NCBI GenBank assembly: GCA_002329495.1 | Contig: DCTH01000233.1 | Location: 185 to 6,138, forward strand | Source of the DNA: Syntrophothermus sp. UBA1445 | GTDB taxonomy: Bacteria; Bacillota; Syntrophomonadia; Syntrophomonadales; DTU052 | Direction of reading: 5' to 3' | Length of the DNA: 5,954 bases | Shown: positions 1 through 5,937 of the stretch, in pieces | How the letters are laid out: every line of letters starts with the position of its first letter | Numbering within the stretch: the first letter of the stretch is position 1 | Program-made: the position numbers and the translations under genes | Notes under the pieces: model-generated | The model's input: only the letters and a program-made list of their open reading frames with translations | What the model was told of the DNA's origin: nothing | Database searches by the model: none

Positions 1-328
1 CGGGGGTGTAGTTTTCAATAAACACATCCGCTTTCTTGATTAAATCGGTTACAATCTCCTTGGCCTGGGGTTTTTTCAGATCCAGGGAGACGCTTTTCTT
101 ACCCCGGTTGAGATTGATCGAATAAGAACTCTGTTCAACGCCATTTACCGTTTTAATCAATAACAGATGCCTTTCGTTAGCTCCCACCATATATGGTTCT
201 ATTTTAATGACGGTGGCTCCCATATCAGCAAGCAATCGGGTCGCATGCGGTCCGGAGAGAACCCAGGTAAAGTCAAGAACTGTTACCCCATCCAAACACC
301 CGACCGGCAAATTATCAAACTGCTTCAT
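1..328 (-). CDS. CaiB/BaiF-family CoA-transferase, N-terminal part (gene runs off the left edge)
   Basis: The reverse strand reads 109 uninterrupted codons from an ATG at 328-326 to the window edge. The start MKQFDNLPVGCLDGVTVLDF, followed by WVLSGPHATRLLADMGATVIKIEP at residues 22-45, is the typical N-terminus of family III (CaiB/BaiF/formyl-CoA transferase) enzymes. A later segment, SINLNRGKKSVSLDLKKP (residues 70-87), matches the family's 'N-R-x-K-x-S-x-x-L-D-L' stretch, and DVFIENYTP closes the visible part. These enzymes move CoA between organic acids in the cytoplasm; their catalytic Asp lies further downstream and is outside the window, so activity and substrate cannot be judged. The start is well supported: GAGGAG at 337-342 lies 8 bases upstream. 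It follows the PadR-type gene on the same strand after 95 bp, so co-transcription or PadR control is possible but unproven. Family call is firm; substrate is unknown. Confidence 0.9.
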   Translation of the reverse strand, partial: MKQFDNLPVGCLDGVTVLDFTWVLSGPHATRLLADMGATVIKIEPYMVGANERHLLLIKTVNGVEQSSYSINLNRGKKSVSLDLKKPQAKEIVTDLIKKADVFIENYTP

Positions 329-336
329 TTATTCCA

Positions 337-342
337 CTCCTC
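337..342 (-). promoter_or_regulatory. Ribosome binding site of the CoA-transferase gene
   Basis: GAGGAG on the minus strand, 8 bases before the ATG at 328-326. It fixes the start codon of the partial CoA-transferase gene. Confidence 0.8.
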
Positions 343-423
343 TTTCGCTTCCTGCCGCATAACTAAACCAATTTGTCTCCAATACTCATTTTAATCTAAT
401 TCTGTCATTATGTTGGTTTTTAT

Positions 424-753
424 TTACAACAATTGGTCCAGTATACGCTTAGCATTTTCCCAATTGTGCTTGTTTTCAAAATAGATTCTCTTCCCCCGGT
501 TGGTAATCCGGTAGTATTTCCTTCTTCCGCCCTGGCTCTCATCACCCCAGTATGAAGTCACCGCTCCTTCATTTTCCAACCTCTTAAGGCTTGATGCCAT
601 AGTAGATTCCTTCAGTTCATACCGGCCATCCGTTTTTGCCTGTACCAGCTTTTTCATCTCATACCCGTATTTGTCACCACTCATCAACAGGTTCAGGATA
701 ATCGTGTCAGTGTGTCCCCGGAGCAAATCCGAGGAAATCCGGTTATCGAGCAA
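424..753 (-). CDS. PadR-family winged-helix transcriptional regulator (TTG start)
   Basis: This encodes a 109-residue cytoplasmic DNA-binding protein of the short PadR type, usually dimeric repressors that respond to small molecules. Visible motifs are an N-terminal helix RGHTDTIILNLLMSG (residues 12-26), then KYGYEMKKLVQ (28-38). The recognition-helix region ELKESTMASSLKRLENEG (46-63) follows, then a basic wing GGRRKYYRITNRGKR (75-89). The protein ends soon after the wing, so the long C-terminal dimerisation domain of larger PadR proteins is absent. The open frame extends upstream to ATGs at 807 and 780, but GGAGGTGA (758-765) sits 7 bases before TTG at 753-751, and the PadR similarity begins only after it, so TTG is preferred. 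The gene is divergent from prkA and same-strand with the CoA-transferase gene. Repeats at 795-827 may be its own operator. Its true target genes and ligand are unknown. Confidence 0.88.
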   Translation of the reverse strand: MLDNRISSDLLRGHTDTIILNLLMSGDKYGYEMKKLVQAKTDGRYELKESTMASSLKRLENEGAVTSYWGDESQGGRRKYYRITNRGKRIYFENKHNWENAKRILDQLL

Positions 754-757
754 GGTA

Positions 758-765
758 TCACCTCC
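758..765 (-). promoter_or_regulatory. Strong Shine-Dalgarno deciding the padR-type TTG start
   Basis: The minus strand reads GGAGGTGA, followed by TACC and then TTG at 753. The GGAGG core is 7 bases from TTG. It lies inside the longer open frame, so the ATG candidates at 780 and 807 would place it within the coding sequence. This argues that they are not the starts. Confidence 0.8.
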
Positions 766-794
766 CAGCAACACCACCATATTATGTCGACAGT

Positions 795-827
795 CGTGGT
801 ATATCATATTTCGTTGTATATCTACAA
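795..827. repeat. Paired direct repeats with overlapping inverted repeat, possible PadR operator
   Basis: CGTGGTATATC (795-805) recurs as CGTTGTATATC (812-822) with one mismatch and a 17-bp offset. The second copy overlaps a perfect inverted repeat, TTGTA-TATC-TACAA (814-827). The first copy covers the candidate -10 of the PadR-type gene and the inverted repeat covers its candidate -35, as expected of a self-repressing operator. That assignment is inference. Further TATATCT/GATATCT words occur at 848-854 and 871-877. Confidence 0.4.
800..827 (-). promoter_or_regulatory. Candidate promoter of the PadR-type gene
   Basis: On the minus strand TTGTAG (827-822) and GATATA (805-800) are separated by 16 bases, giving a plausible though imperfect sigma-A -35/-10 pair. 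Transcription would begin about 40 bases before the TTG start. Match quality is moderate in an AT-rich region, so other pairs are possible. Confidence 0.35.
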
Positions 828-1113
828 TCGATACTATTTAACACCATTATATCTTGTTTTATGATGGATTGATATCTCATTTTCTTGGTTTTCCCCTGCC
901 CCGATAGATTCTCGGAATGTTCCAGCTGACAGAATCCAGGTTTCGAATAGATGTATACAAACAAAGGCCATTTTTCATATCTTAGTATTACGCCGGTTAT
1001 CAAAGGTGTTTTAGGTTATCCATTTCGGCAGGCCCTGTCTATTGTCACCCTATTTCCGTCTCAAATTCGTGCCTGTCACACCAATCACCGTTACTGCTTA
1101 ATATATAAAACCA

Positions 1114-1143
1114 GAATACTTCTGTCACTGAATCATAGATAAT
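1114..1143 (+). promoter_or_regulatory. Candidate sigma-E-like promoter of prkA
   Basis: GAATACT (1114-1120) and CATAGATAAT (1134-1143) are separated by 13 bases. They resemble the ATA-containing -35 and CATA-starting -10 of mother-cell sigma-E promoters. A start near 1150 would leave a leader of about 34 bases containing the GGAGG. In Bacillus subtilis prkA, yhbH and spoVR are assigned to the sigma-E regulon, which motivates the reading. The match is partial and no sigma-A pair upstream was clearly better. Confidence 0.35.
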
Positions 1144-1165
1144 CAGTAAACATTAGAAGGTCAGA

Positions 1166-1172
1166 GAGGAGG
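1166..1172 (+). promoter_or_regulatory. Ribosome binding site of prkA, with a TTG-TAA in between
   Basis: GAGGAGG ends 11 bases before the ATG at 1184, a longer than usual gap. At the optimal distance of 6 bases there is instead TTG (1179-1181), followed at once by TAA (1182-1184). The final A of that TAA is the first base of the prkA ATG. Confidence 0.7.
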
Positions 1173-1183
1173 ATCGTCTTGTA

Positions 1184-3109
1184 ATGGCTTTTGATCTTAA
1201 AGAACTGATTATAAAGGATCGCCATTCCAGGAAGCACGAGGCATTTGAGGGTACTTTTCTGGATTACTTGAATCTCGTAAAACATGATCCTGCACTAGCT
1301 ATGCTGGCCCATGAACGAATGTATAACGTAATCGTCGGCAGTGGAACCGAATCGATTAACACTGAAGACGATCAACGACTCAAAAGGATATACGGAAAAG
1401 AAACCATAAAGAGATACAAGTTCTTTGAGAACGAGTTTTTTGGAATTGACAAAACCATCATGGAACTGGTCCGTTATTTTCATTCCGCCGCCATGCGCGG
1501 GGAGGAATCCCGTCAGGTGCTCTACCTGGTGGGCCCGGTTGGCTCAGGCAAATCATCACTGATGGAAAGCCTAAAACGGGCCCTGGAAAAGCATCCTCCC
1601 ATCTATGTGCTGAAAGACTGTCCCATGCGGGAAGAACCCCTGCACCTGATTCCGAAACACCTGAGAGATAAGTTCTCTGAGATTCTTGGGGTTAACATTG
1701 AGGGAGATCTATGCCCTATCTGTCGTTATCGCCTGATTCATGAATACCAGGGTGAATTTGAAAACTTCAAGGTGGTAACCGCCAATTTCTCCATTCGCTC
1801 GCGCAATGGTATCGCAGTGGTACCTCCGGTCGATCCCAACAATCAAGATACCTCCGTCCTTACAGGTTCGGTCGATATATCGAAAATGGACCTGTACCCA
1901 GAGGATGATCCCCGGGTCTTATCACTAAACGGGGCCTTCAATGCGGGCAACCGGGGACTGGTGGAGTTCATTGAAATCTTTAAAAACGATGTGGAATACC
2001 TCCATACCATACTTACCGCTACTCAGGAGAAATCGATTCCATCACCGGGCAAAAATTCAATGATCTACTTCGATGGCATCATACTGGCTCACTCCAATGA
2101 ATCGGAGTGGAATAAATTCAAGTCGGATCACACCAATGAGGCGATACTGGATCGCATCGTCAAGATTGAGGTCCCCTACTGCCTGGAACTGAACGAAGAG
2201 GTTAAGATCTATCAGAAAATATTGAAGAAGAGTAACTTCAAAGCTCACATCGCGCCCCACACTATCGAGATGGCCTCCATCTTCGCCATCATCAGCCGCC
2301 TCACTCCTTCCTCCAAGGTTGATATCATCACCAAGATGCGCATTTACAACGGCGAAGAGGTCTTACAAAAGAATGCGACCCAGAGGATCGATATTCAGGA
2401 ATTAAGAGAGGAAGCGGGGCGCGAAGGATTTCAGGGAATCAGTACCCGCTTCATTATGAAAGCGATAGATAACGCCCTTTCCGAATCGGAACATGATTGC
2501 ATAAACCCCATCGTCCTGCTGGATTCACTGGTGAAATCAGTTCGAGCCAGCGACTTCGGTGACGATGAAAAGAAGAAGTTGCTCACCTTTTTGCAGGATG
2601 TTGTAAAAAAAGAATACAACCGGGTGCTGGAAAAAGAGGTCACCAAAGCTTTTATCCACGGTTTTAATGAACAGGCCGAGGCTCTGTTCAACAACTATTT
2701 GGACCACGCCGAGGCCTATGTCAACAAGGTCAAACTCAAAGACAGGAACACCGGTGAGGAACTCGAACCAGACGAGAAATTCCTGGAATCGATTGAGAGC
2801 CAGCTGGGACTGACCGGCAGTGCGGCCCGTGGTTTCCGCCATGATGTAACCGCCTATATGTTTTCTCTCTTAAGGAACGACAGGAAGATTGATTATGACA
2901 GTTACGGTCCGCTTAAGGAAGCCATCGAGAAGAAACTGGCTTCCTCGGTGAAGGAGTTATCGCGAATAATAACCCAGGCTCGCGTCCGGGACAGTGAGCA
3001 GAGCAAGAAATACAACCAGATGGTCGAGGAAATGAAACTCAATGGATACTGTGAATACTGCTGCAATGTGGTTCTGAAATACGCCGCCAATAATCTGTGG
3101 AAAGACTGA
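1184..3109 (+). CDS. prkA: PrkA-family AAA+ ATPase (serine protein kinase / ATP-dependent protease family)
   Basis: The product has 641 residues, about the usual full length for PrkA/YeaG. Residues 1-60 hold the family N-terminus (FLDYLNLVKHDPALAMLAHERM at 25-46). The AAA+ core has Walker A GPVGSGKSS (117-125), a hydrophobic-acidic Walker B-like segment NRGLVEFIEIFK (256-267) and sensor-1-like AHSNESEW (302-309). DRIVKIEVPY follows (323-332, possible arginine finger R324), then a sensor-2-like GISTRF (418-423). Residues about 430-641 form the PrkA C-terminal domain, highly charged and helical. No signal peptide or membrane segment is present, so it is cytoplasmic. The family was first described as a Ser/Thr kinase; B. 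subtilis PrkA has also been reported as an ATP-dependent protease, so biochemical activity is open. Two CxxC motifs (CPIC 177-180, CEYCC 623-627) are notable. It is first in an apparent operon with yhbH and spoVR, which supports a stress or sporulation role. Confidence 0.95.
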   Translation: MAFDLKELIIKDRHSRKHEAFEGTFLDYLNLVKHDPALAMLAHERMYNVIVGSGTESINTEDDQRLKRIYGKETIKRYKFFENEFFGIDKTIMELVRYFHSAAMRGEESRQVLYLVGPVGSGKSSLMESLKRALEKHPPIYVLKDCPMREEPLHLIPKHLRDKFSEILGVNIEGDLCPICRYRLIHEYQGEFENFKVVTANFSIRSRNGIAVVPPVDPNNQDTSVLTGSVDISKMDLYPEDDPRVLSLNGAFNAGNRGLVEFIEIFKNDVEYLHTILTATQEKSIPSPGKNSMIYFDGIILAHSNESEWNKFKSDHTNEAILDRIVKIEVPYCLELNEEVKIYQKILKKSNFKAHIAPHTIEMASIFAIISRLTPSSKVDIITKMRIYNGEEVLQKNATQRIDIQELREEAGREGFQGISTRFIMKAIDNALSESEHDCINPIVLLDSLVKSVRASDFGDDEKKKLLTFLQDVVKKEYNRVLEKEVTKAFIHGFNEQAEALFNNYLDHAEAYVNKVKLKDRNTGEELEPDEKFLESIESQLGLTGSAARGFRHDVTAYMFSLLRNDRKIDYDSYGPLKEAIEKKLASSVKELSRIITQARVRDSEQSKKYNQMVEEMKLNGYCEYCCNVVLKYAANNLWKD

Positions 3110-3170
3110 GTTGTGAGCGGTGGTTGGTTGCGAGCGTAAGTGCTACCAGTTTGCTGATGGAATAGAGCCC

Positions 3171-3175
3171 GGGAG
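3171..3175 (+). promoter_or_regulatory. Ribosome binding site favouring the yhbH TTG start
   Basis: GGGAG, 8 bases before TTG at 3184. The same ten bases GGGAGTGATT recur at the spoVR start (4358-4367), so both genes share the arrangement. Confidence 0.55.
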
Positions 3176-3183
3176 TGATTGGT

Positions 3184-4365
3184 TTGGCTATTTTCCGTGA
3201 TTACGATAGCGGCGGCAGAGACAGGAGCGCTGAAGATCGCCGGCGTCACCGGCATCTGGTGGAGGACTCCATCAAGAGAAACATCGGCGGCATTATTGCT
3301 GAAGAGAGCATCATTGGTAAGAGCAAAGATAAGATTATCAAGGTGCCGATCAAAGGGATAAAGGAGTACCGCTTTGTTTATGGTGAAAACCAACCGGGAG
3401 TGGTGTCCGGCACCGGTGATGAGAAACGTGGCGATGTACTCAAGGGAAGACAGAAAGCCAGCGGCCCGGGAAGCGGAGATAAAGCCGGTTCAGCCGAAGG
3501 CGAGGATTACTATGAGACCGATATCACTCTGGAGGACCTGATCCAGTACCTGTTTGAAGATCTGGAGCTGCCTAATATGCAGCGAAAGAAGTTCTCCTGG
3601 GTCGAAACCGAGAAGAGTCACAAGCGCTGGGGAATTCAGAGAAAAGGTATCCCCCCCCGGTTGTCCAAAAAACGTTCCATGCAGGAGAGGATCAAACGCA
3701 AGAAGTCCATGGAGAGATCATACCGGGAACTGGGTCTGGATCTCCCCACGGAACGCTTCCCCTTCCGCGAGGAAGACCTGCGTTATCAGAAGGTAAAGGA
3801 AGAGATGCGGCCCCAGTCCAATGCGGTGGTCATGTGTTTAATGGATAACTCGGGTTCCATGTATCAGAATAAGAAATACCTGGCCCGTAGCTTTTTCTTC
3901 CTTCTGTACCAGTTTGTCAAATACCGTTATGTGAATGTTGATCTGGTCTTTATCAACCACACCACCACCGCCAAAGAGGTTAATGAGGACGAGTTCTTTC
4001 ATCGTGGGGAATCAGGGGGAACCTTTATAAGCAGCGCCTATGAGAAGGCCCTGGAAGTGATTGACGAACGTTACAATCCGGAAATCTGGAACATATACAC
4101 CTTCCACTGCAGTGACGGCGACAACTGGTCAGAGGATACCCCCCGGGCCATCGCTAAGGCCAAGGAGTTATGCTCCCAGTGCAATCTGTTTGGTTATGGA
4201 GAGATCAGTGTCGCCGGCAATGAGCACTACAAACCCCTGTATACCATGATGGATGAGTTTAAACAGCATATAAAGGCCGAGAACTTTGTCGCGGTATCAA
4301 TCGAGAGCAAAGAAGATATCTGGCCGGCGTTTAAAAAGCTGTTAACCATCGCGGAACGGGAGTGA
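3184..4365 (+). CDS. yhbH: YhbH/YeaH family (DUF444) von Willebrand A-like protein
   Basis: About 393 residues. The N-terminal third is charged, with RRRHRHLVEDSIKRNIGG, then the family segment AEESIIGKSKDKIIKVPIKG. A Gly/acid-rich linker follows (about residues 73-107), and a basic helix region RLSKKRSMQERIKRKKSMER (159-178) leads into the VWA-like domain. The MIDAS metal-site elements are present: MDNSGSM (D221, S223, S225), the threonine of ESGGTFISS (T280) and CSDGDNW (D311, D313). CNLFGYGEI is another family landmark. No membrane segment or signal peptide is seen. The gene lies about 74 bp after prkA, and its stop overlaps the spoVR GTG. VWA proteins commonly partner AAA+ motors, so it may be the PrkA adaptor (inference). 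Start choice: TTG at 3184 lies 8 bases after GGGAG; the in-frame GTG at 3175 overlaps that GGGAG and has no good site of its own, but would add only three residues. Confidence 0.92.
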   Translation: MAIFRDYDSGGRDRSAEDRRRHRHLVEDSIKRNIGGIIAEESIIGKSKDKIIKVPIKGIKEYRFVYGENQPGVVSGTGDEKRGDVLKGRQKASGPGSGDKAGSAEGEDYYETDITLEDLIQYLFEDLELPNMQRKKFSWVETEKSHKRWGIQRKGIPPRLSKKRSMQERIKRKKSMERSYRELGLDLPTERFPFREEDLRYQKVKEEMRPQSNAVVMCLMDNSGSMYQNKKYLARSFFFLLYQFVKYRYVNVDLVFINHTTTAKEVNEDEFFHRGESGGTFISSAYEKALEVIDERYNPEIWNIYTFHCSDGDNWSEDTPRAIAKAKELCSQCNLFGYGEISVAGNEHYKPLYTMMDEFKQHIKAENFVAVSIESKEDIWPAFKKLLTIAERE

Positions 4366-5723
4366 TTTATCTGCCCGATTACACTATTTCCGATCTGGAA
4401 TACTACAACCGTCTTATCGAGCAGACGGTCCATAAGTTCGGACTTGATTGTTACCCGCAGGAGTTCGAGATATGCAATTATGAAGATATGCTAAGCTATG
4501 AGGCCTATTCCGGCATGCCTGCCCGTTACCCGCATTGGAGCTTCGGGAAGGCCTGGGAACGGAAAAAGACCTTCTATCGCTACAATTTAACCGGTCTGCC
4601 ATACGAAATGGTGATAAACTCCAATCCCTGCCTGGCCTATTTAATGAAAGACAACACCCTGCTCCTGCAGGTGCTTACTATCGCTCACGTATACGGCCAC
4701 AACGATTTTTTCAAGAATAACCGCTTGTTCAGAGCTGGGACCCGGGCCGAATACACCGTTGAAATGTTCAAATCCCATGCCAACCGGATAAGGGAGTACA
4801 TCGCCGATCCCAGCATTGGTTACAACAGAGTGGAGCGAATCCTGGATGCGGCTCACGCCCTGCGCTATCAGGTACACCGTATTACCAATGAGAAGCATCT
4901 TTCTCCTGAGGAACAAAAAAAACGCCTGATGGAGGCGTACTACAATCCCCGGCCGGCTGAAGGCAAGAGTTTGGCATCTGAAAAGAAAGGATCCGCACCC
5001 AACTGGGAGCAGATCCCGTTGGAGCCTGAAGAGGATATACTCCTGTTCCTAATACGCTATTCGCGTTTGACCGAATGGGAAAAAGACATCATCAACATTG
5101 TCAGGGACGAAACCCTTTATTTTATTCCCCAGATTGAAACCAAGATAATGAATGAGGGGTGGGCCAGTTTCTGGCACTACCGGATCCTGAATCAGTTGGA
5201 TCTCCCACAGGCGATGCATCTAGAGTTCATGAAACGGCATAACCAGGTGGTTTCCTCGCATGAAGGTTCACTTAACCCGTATCACCTGGGGTTTGAGATG
5301 TGGAGTAAACTTGACCGTGAAACTGAGGATAAACGGCTCATCTTTTCCATAAGGGAACAGGAAAGAGATGTCTCTTTTCTCCTCCGTTATCTGGATGAAG
5401 AGCTGTGCCGGGAATTGAACCTGTTCCAGTACCAAAAACATGGCAACAGCTATGTGGTAACCGAGGTTGCTGATGAACCCGGTTGGAAACAGATCCGGGA
5501 TACCTTGATAACCAATACCGGTATGAACGGTATACCGGTGATAAAAGTCATAGATATCAGTGCGGGAAATGTCCTGGAATTGGCCCACGAACAGGATGGA
5601 CGGGAATTATTGCTGGTATGCGCCCAGCAGACCCTGAAATACCTCGCCCGCCTGTGGGGTCACAGAGTAAGACTGCATGCCAAAATCAATGGTATCTACC
5701 GCAAACTGGAATATGAGGAGTAA
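4362..5723 (+). CDS. spoVR: SpoVR family protein (stage V sporulation protein R / YcgB)
   Basis: 453 residues, near the family's usual length. Landmarks in order: FGLDCYPQEFEIC (26-38), GMPARYPHWSFGK (51-63), EMVINSNPC (82-90), AHVYGHNDFFKNN (108-120), a charged, probably flexible linker (about 176-222), MNEGWASFWHYRIL (263-276), NPYHLGFEMW (305-314), and a C-terminal domain ending in the LKYLARLWGHRVRLHA region (425-440). In B. subtilis spoVR is a mother-cell gene needed for normal spore cortex; the molecular activity of the family is not established to my knowledge. Conserved H109, H113, E265, H272 and H308 could form a metal site (inference). No signal peptide or membrane helix is seen. 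The GTG at 4362 overlaps the yhbH TGA by 4 bp (GTGA), implying translational coupling. A CTG at 4371, 8 bases after GGGAG, is a less likely alternative start. It is the last gene of the apparent prkA-yhbH-spoVR operon. Confidence 0.94.
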   Translation: MIYLPDYTISDLEYYNRLIEQTVHKFGLDCYPQEFEICNYEDMLSYEAYSGMPARYPHWSFGKAWERKKTFYRYNLTGLPYEMVINSNPCLAYLMKDNTLLLQVLTIAHVYGHNDFFKNNRLFRAGTRAEYTVEMFKSHANRIREYIADPSIGYNRVERILDAAHALRYQVHRITNEKHLSPEEQKKRLMEAYYNPRPAEGKSLASEKKGSAPNWEQIPLEPEEDILLFLIRYSRLTEWEKDIINIVRDETLYFIPQIETKIMNEGWASFWHYRILNQLDLPQAMHLEFMKRHNQVVSSHEGSLNPYHLGFEMWSKLDRETEDKRLIFSIREQERDVSFLLRYLDEELCRELNLFQYQKHGNSYVVTEVADEPGWKQIRDTLITNTGMNGIPVIKVIDISAGNVLELAHEQDGRELLLVCAQQTLKYLARLWGHRVRLHAKINGIYRKLEYEE

Positions 5724-5877
5724 AGAGACCGCGGTTCTAAATGGTAATCCATGGCACGATTCGACTATACAAATGGTTCCCCCTTTCGCTAATCCACTGA
5801 CAACGGCCGCTTGATATCAACTTTTCTGCCCGATTCCCATTATTTGCCTTTATTTGTCCTCCCCATACCTTAATAAC

Positions 5878-5894
5878 TCAACTTTCGCAGTTGA
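5878..5894. repeat. Short perfect inverted repeat (hairpin)
   Basis: TCAACT-TTCGC-AGTTGA has 6-bp arms and a 5-base loop. It is AT-rich and is followed by CAAAAACC on the plus strand, not a T-run, so it is not a classic intrinsic terminator in this direction; the minus strand also lacks a T-run. Its right arm overlaps a TTGACA word, so it could be an operator or simply chance. Confidence 0.4.
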
Positions 5895-5909
5895 CAAAAA
5901 CCATGATCT

Positions 5910-5937
5910 TTGACATCTAAAAATCGGCAAAAATAAG
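5910..5937 (+). promoter_or_regulatory. Candidate sigma-A promoter reading rightward out of the window
   Basis: A perfect -35 TTGACA (5910-5915) is followed after 16 bases by AATAAG (5932-5937), a 4/6 match to the -10 consensus. Another TTGACA lies 19 bp upstream (5891-5896) but has no acceptable -10. Any gene served would lie beyond the window. Confidence 0.3.

Larger units (their letters stand above)
754..1183. other. Divergent intergenic region between the PadR-type gene and prkA
   Basis: About 430 bp with no credible gene. The short open frames here lack recognisable protein similarity, good ribosome sites and coding character. The padR-side third holds the operator-like repeats. The middle holds TGTATACA (952-959, palindromic) and a GGTTATC direct repeat (995-1001 and 1014-1020). 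The prkA-side third holds three TGTCAC words (1043, 1074, 1123) and the AT-rich run TTAATATATAAAA (1098-1110), then the sigma-E-like candidate. The length suggests room for regulation of both flanking units. Confidence 0.7.

Noticed and set aside
167..394. 75-codon plus-strand frame at the left end
   Set aside because: It is antisense to the clear CaiB/BaiF coding sequence.
945..975. GAATA...CATTTTT as a sigma-G-like promoter
   Set aside because: The spacer is 19 rather than 18 bases and the -10 match is poor; it lies about 200 bp before prkA.
782..1003. 73-codon minus-strand frame upstream of the PadR-type gene
   Set aside because: It has no ribosome site or known motif, overlaps the candidate padR promoter and operator, and looks like ordinary AT-rich intergenic DNA.
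951..1142. 63-codon plus-strand frame upstream of prkA
   Set aside because: It has no Shine-Dalgarno, its translation resembles no family, and it covers the probable prkA promoter.
3111..3136. TTGTGAGCG / TTGCGAGCG near-repeat in the prkA-yhbH gap, possibly a tiny coding frame
   Set aside because: The frame is only 8 codons and lacks a ribosome site; the repeat is short and probably chance.
2902..3393. 163-codon open frame on the minus strand across the prkA-yhbH junction
   Set aside because: It is antisense to two well-supported genes, shows no recognisable family, and its composition follows from the opposite-strand codons.
5724..5738. Dyad around ACCGCGGT just after the spoVR stop as a terminator
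   Set aside because: The stem would need a loop of only 2-4 bases with a weak outer stem, and no T-run follows.
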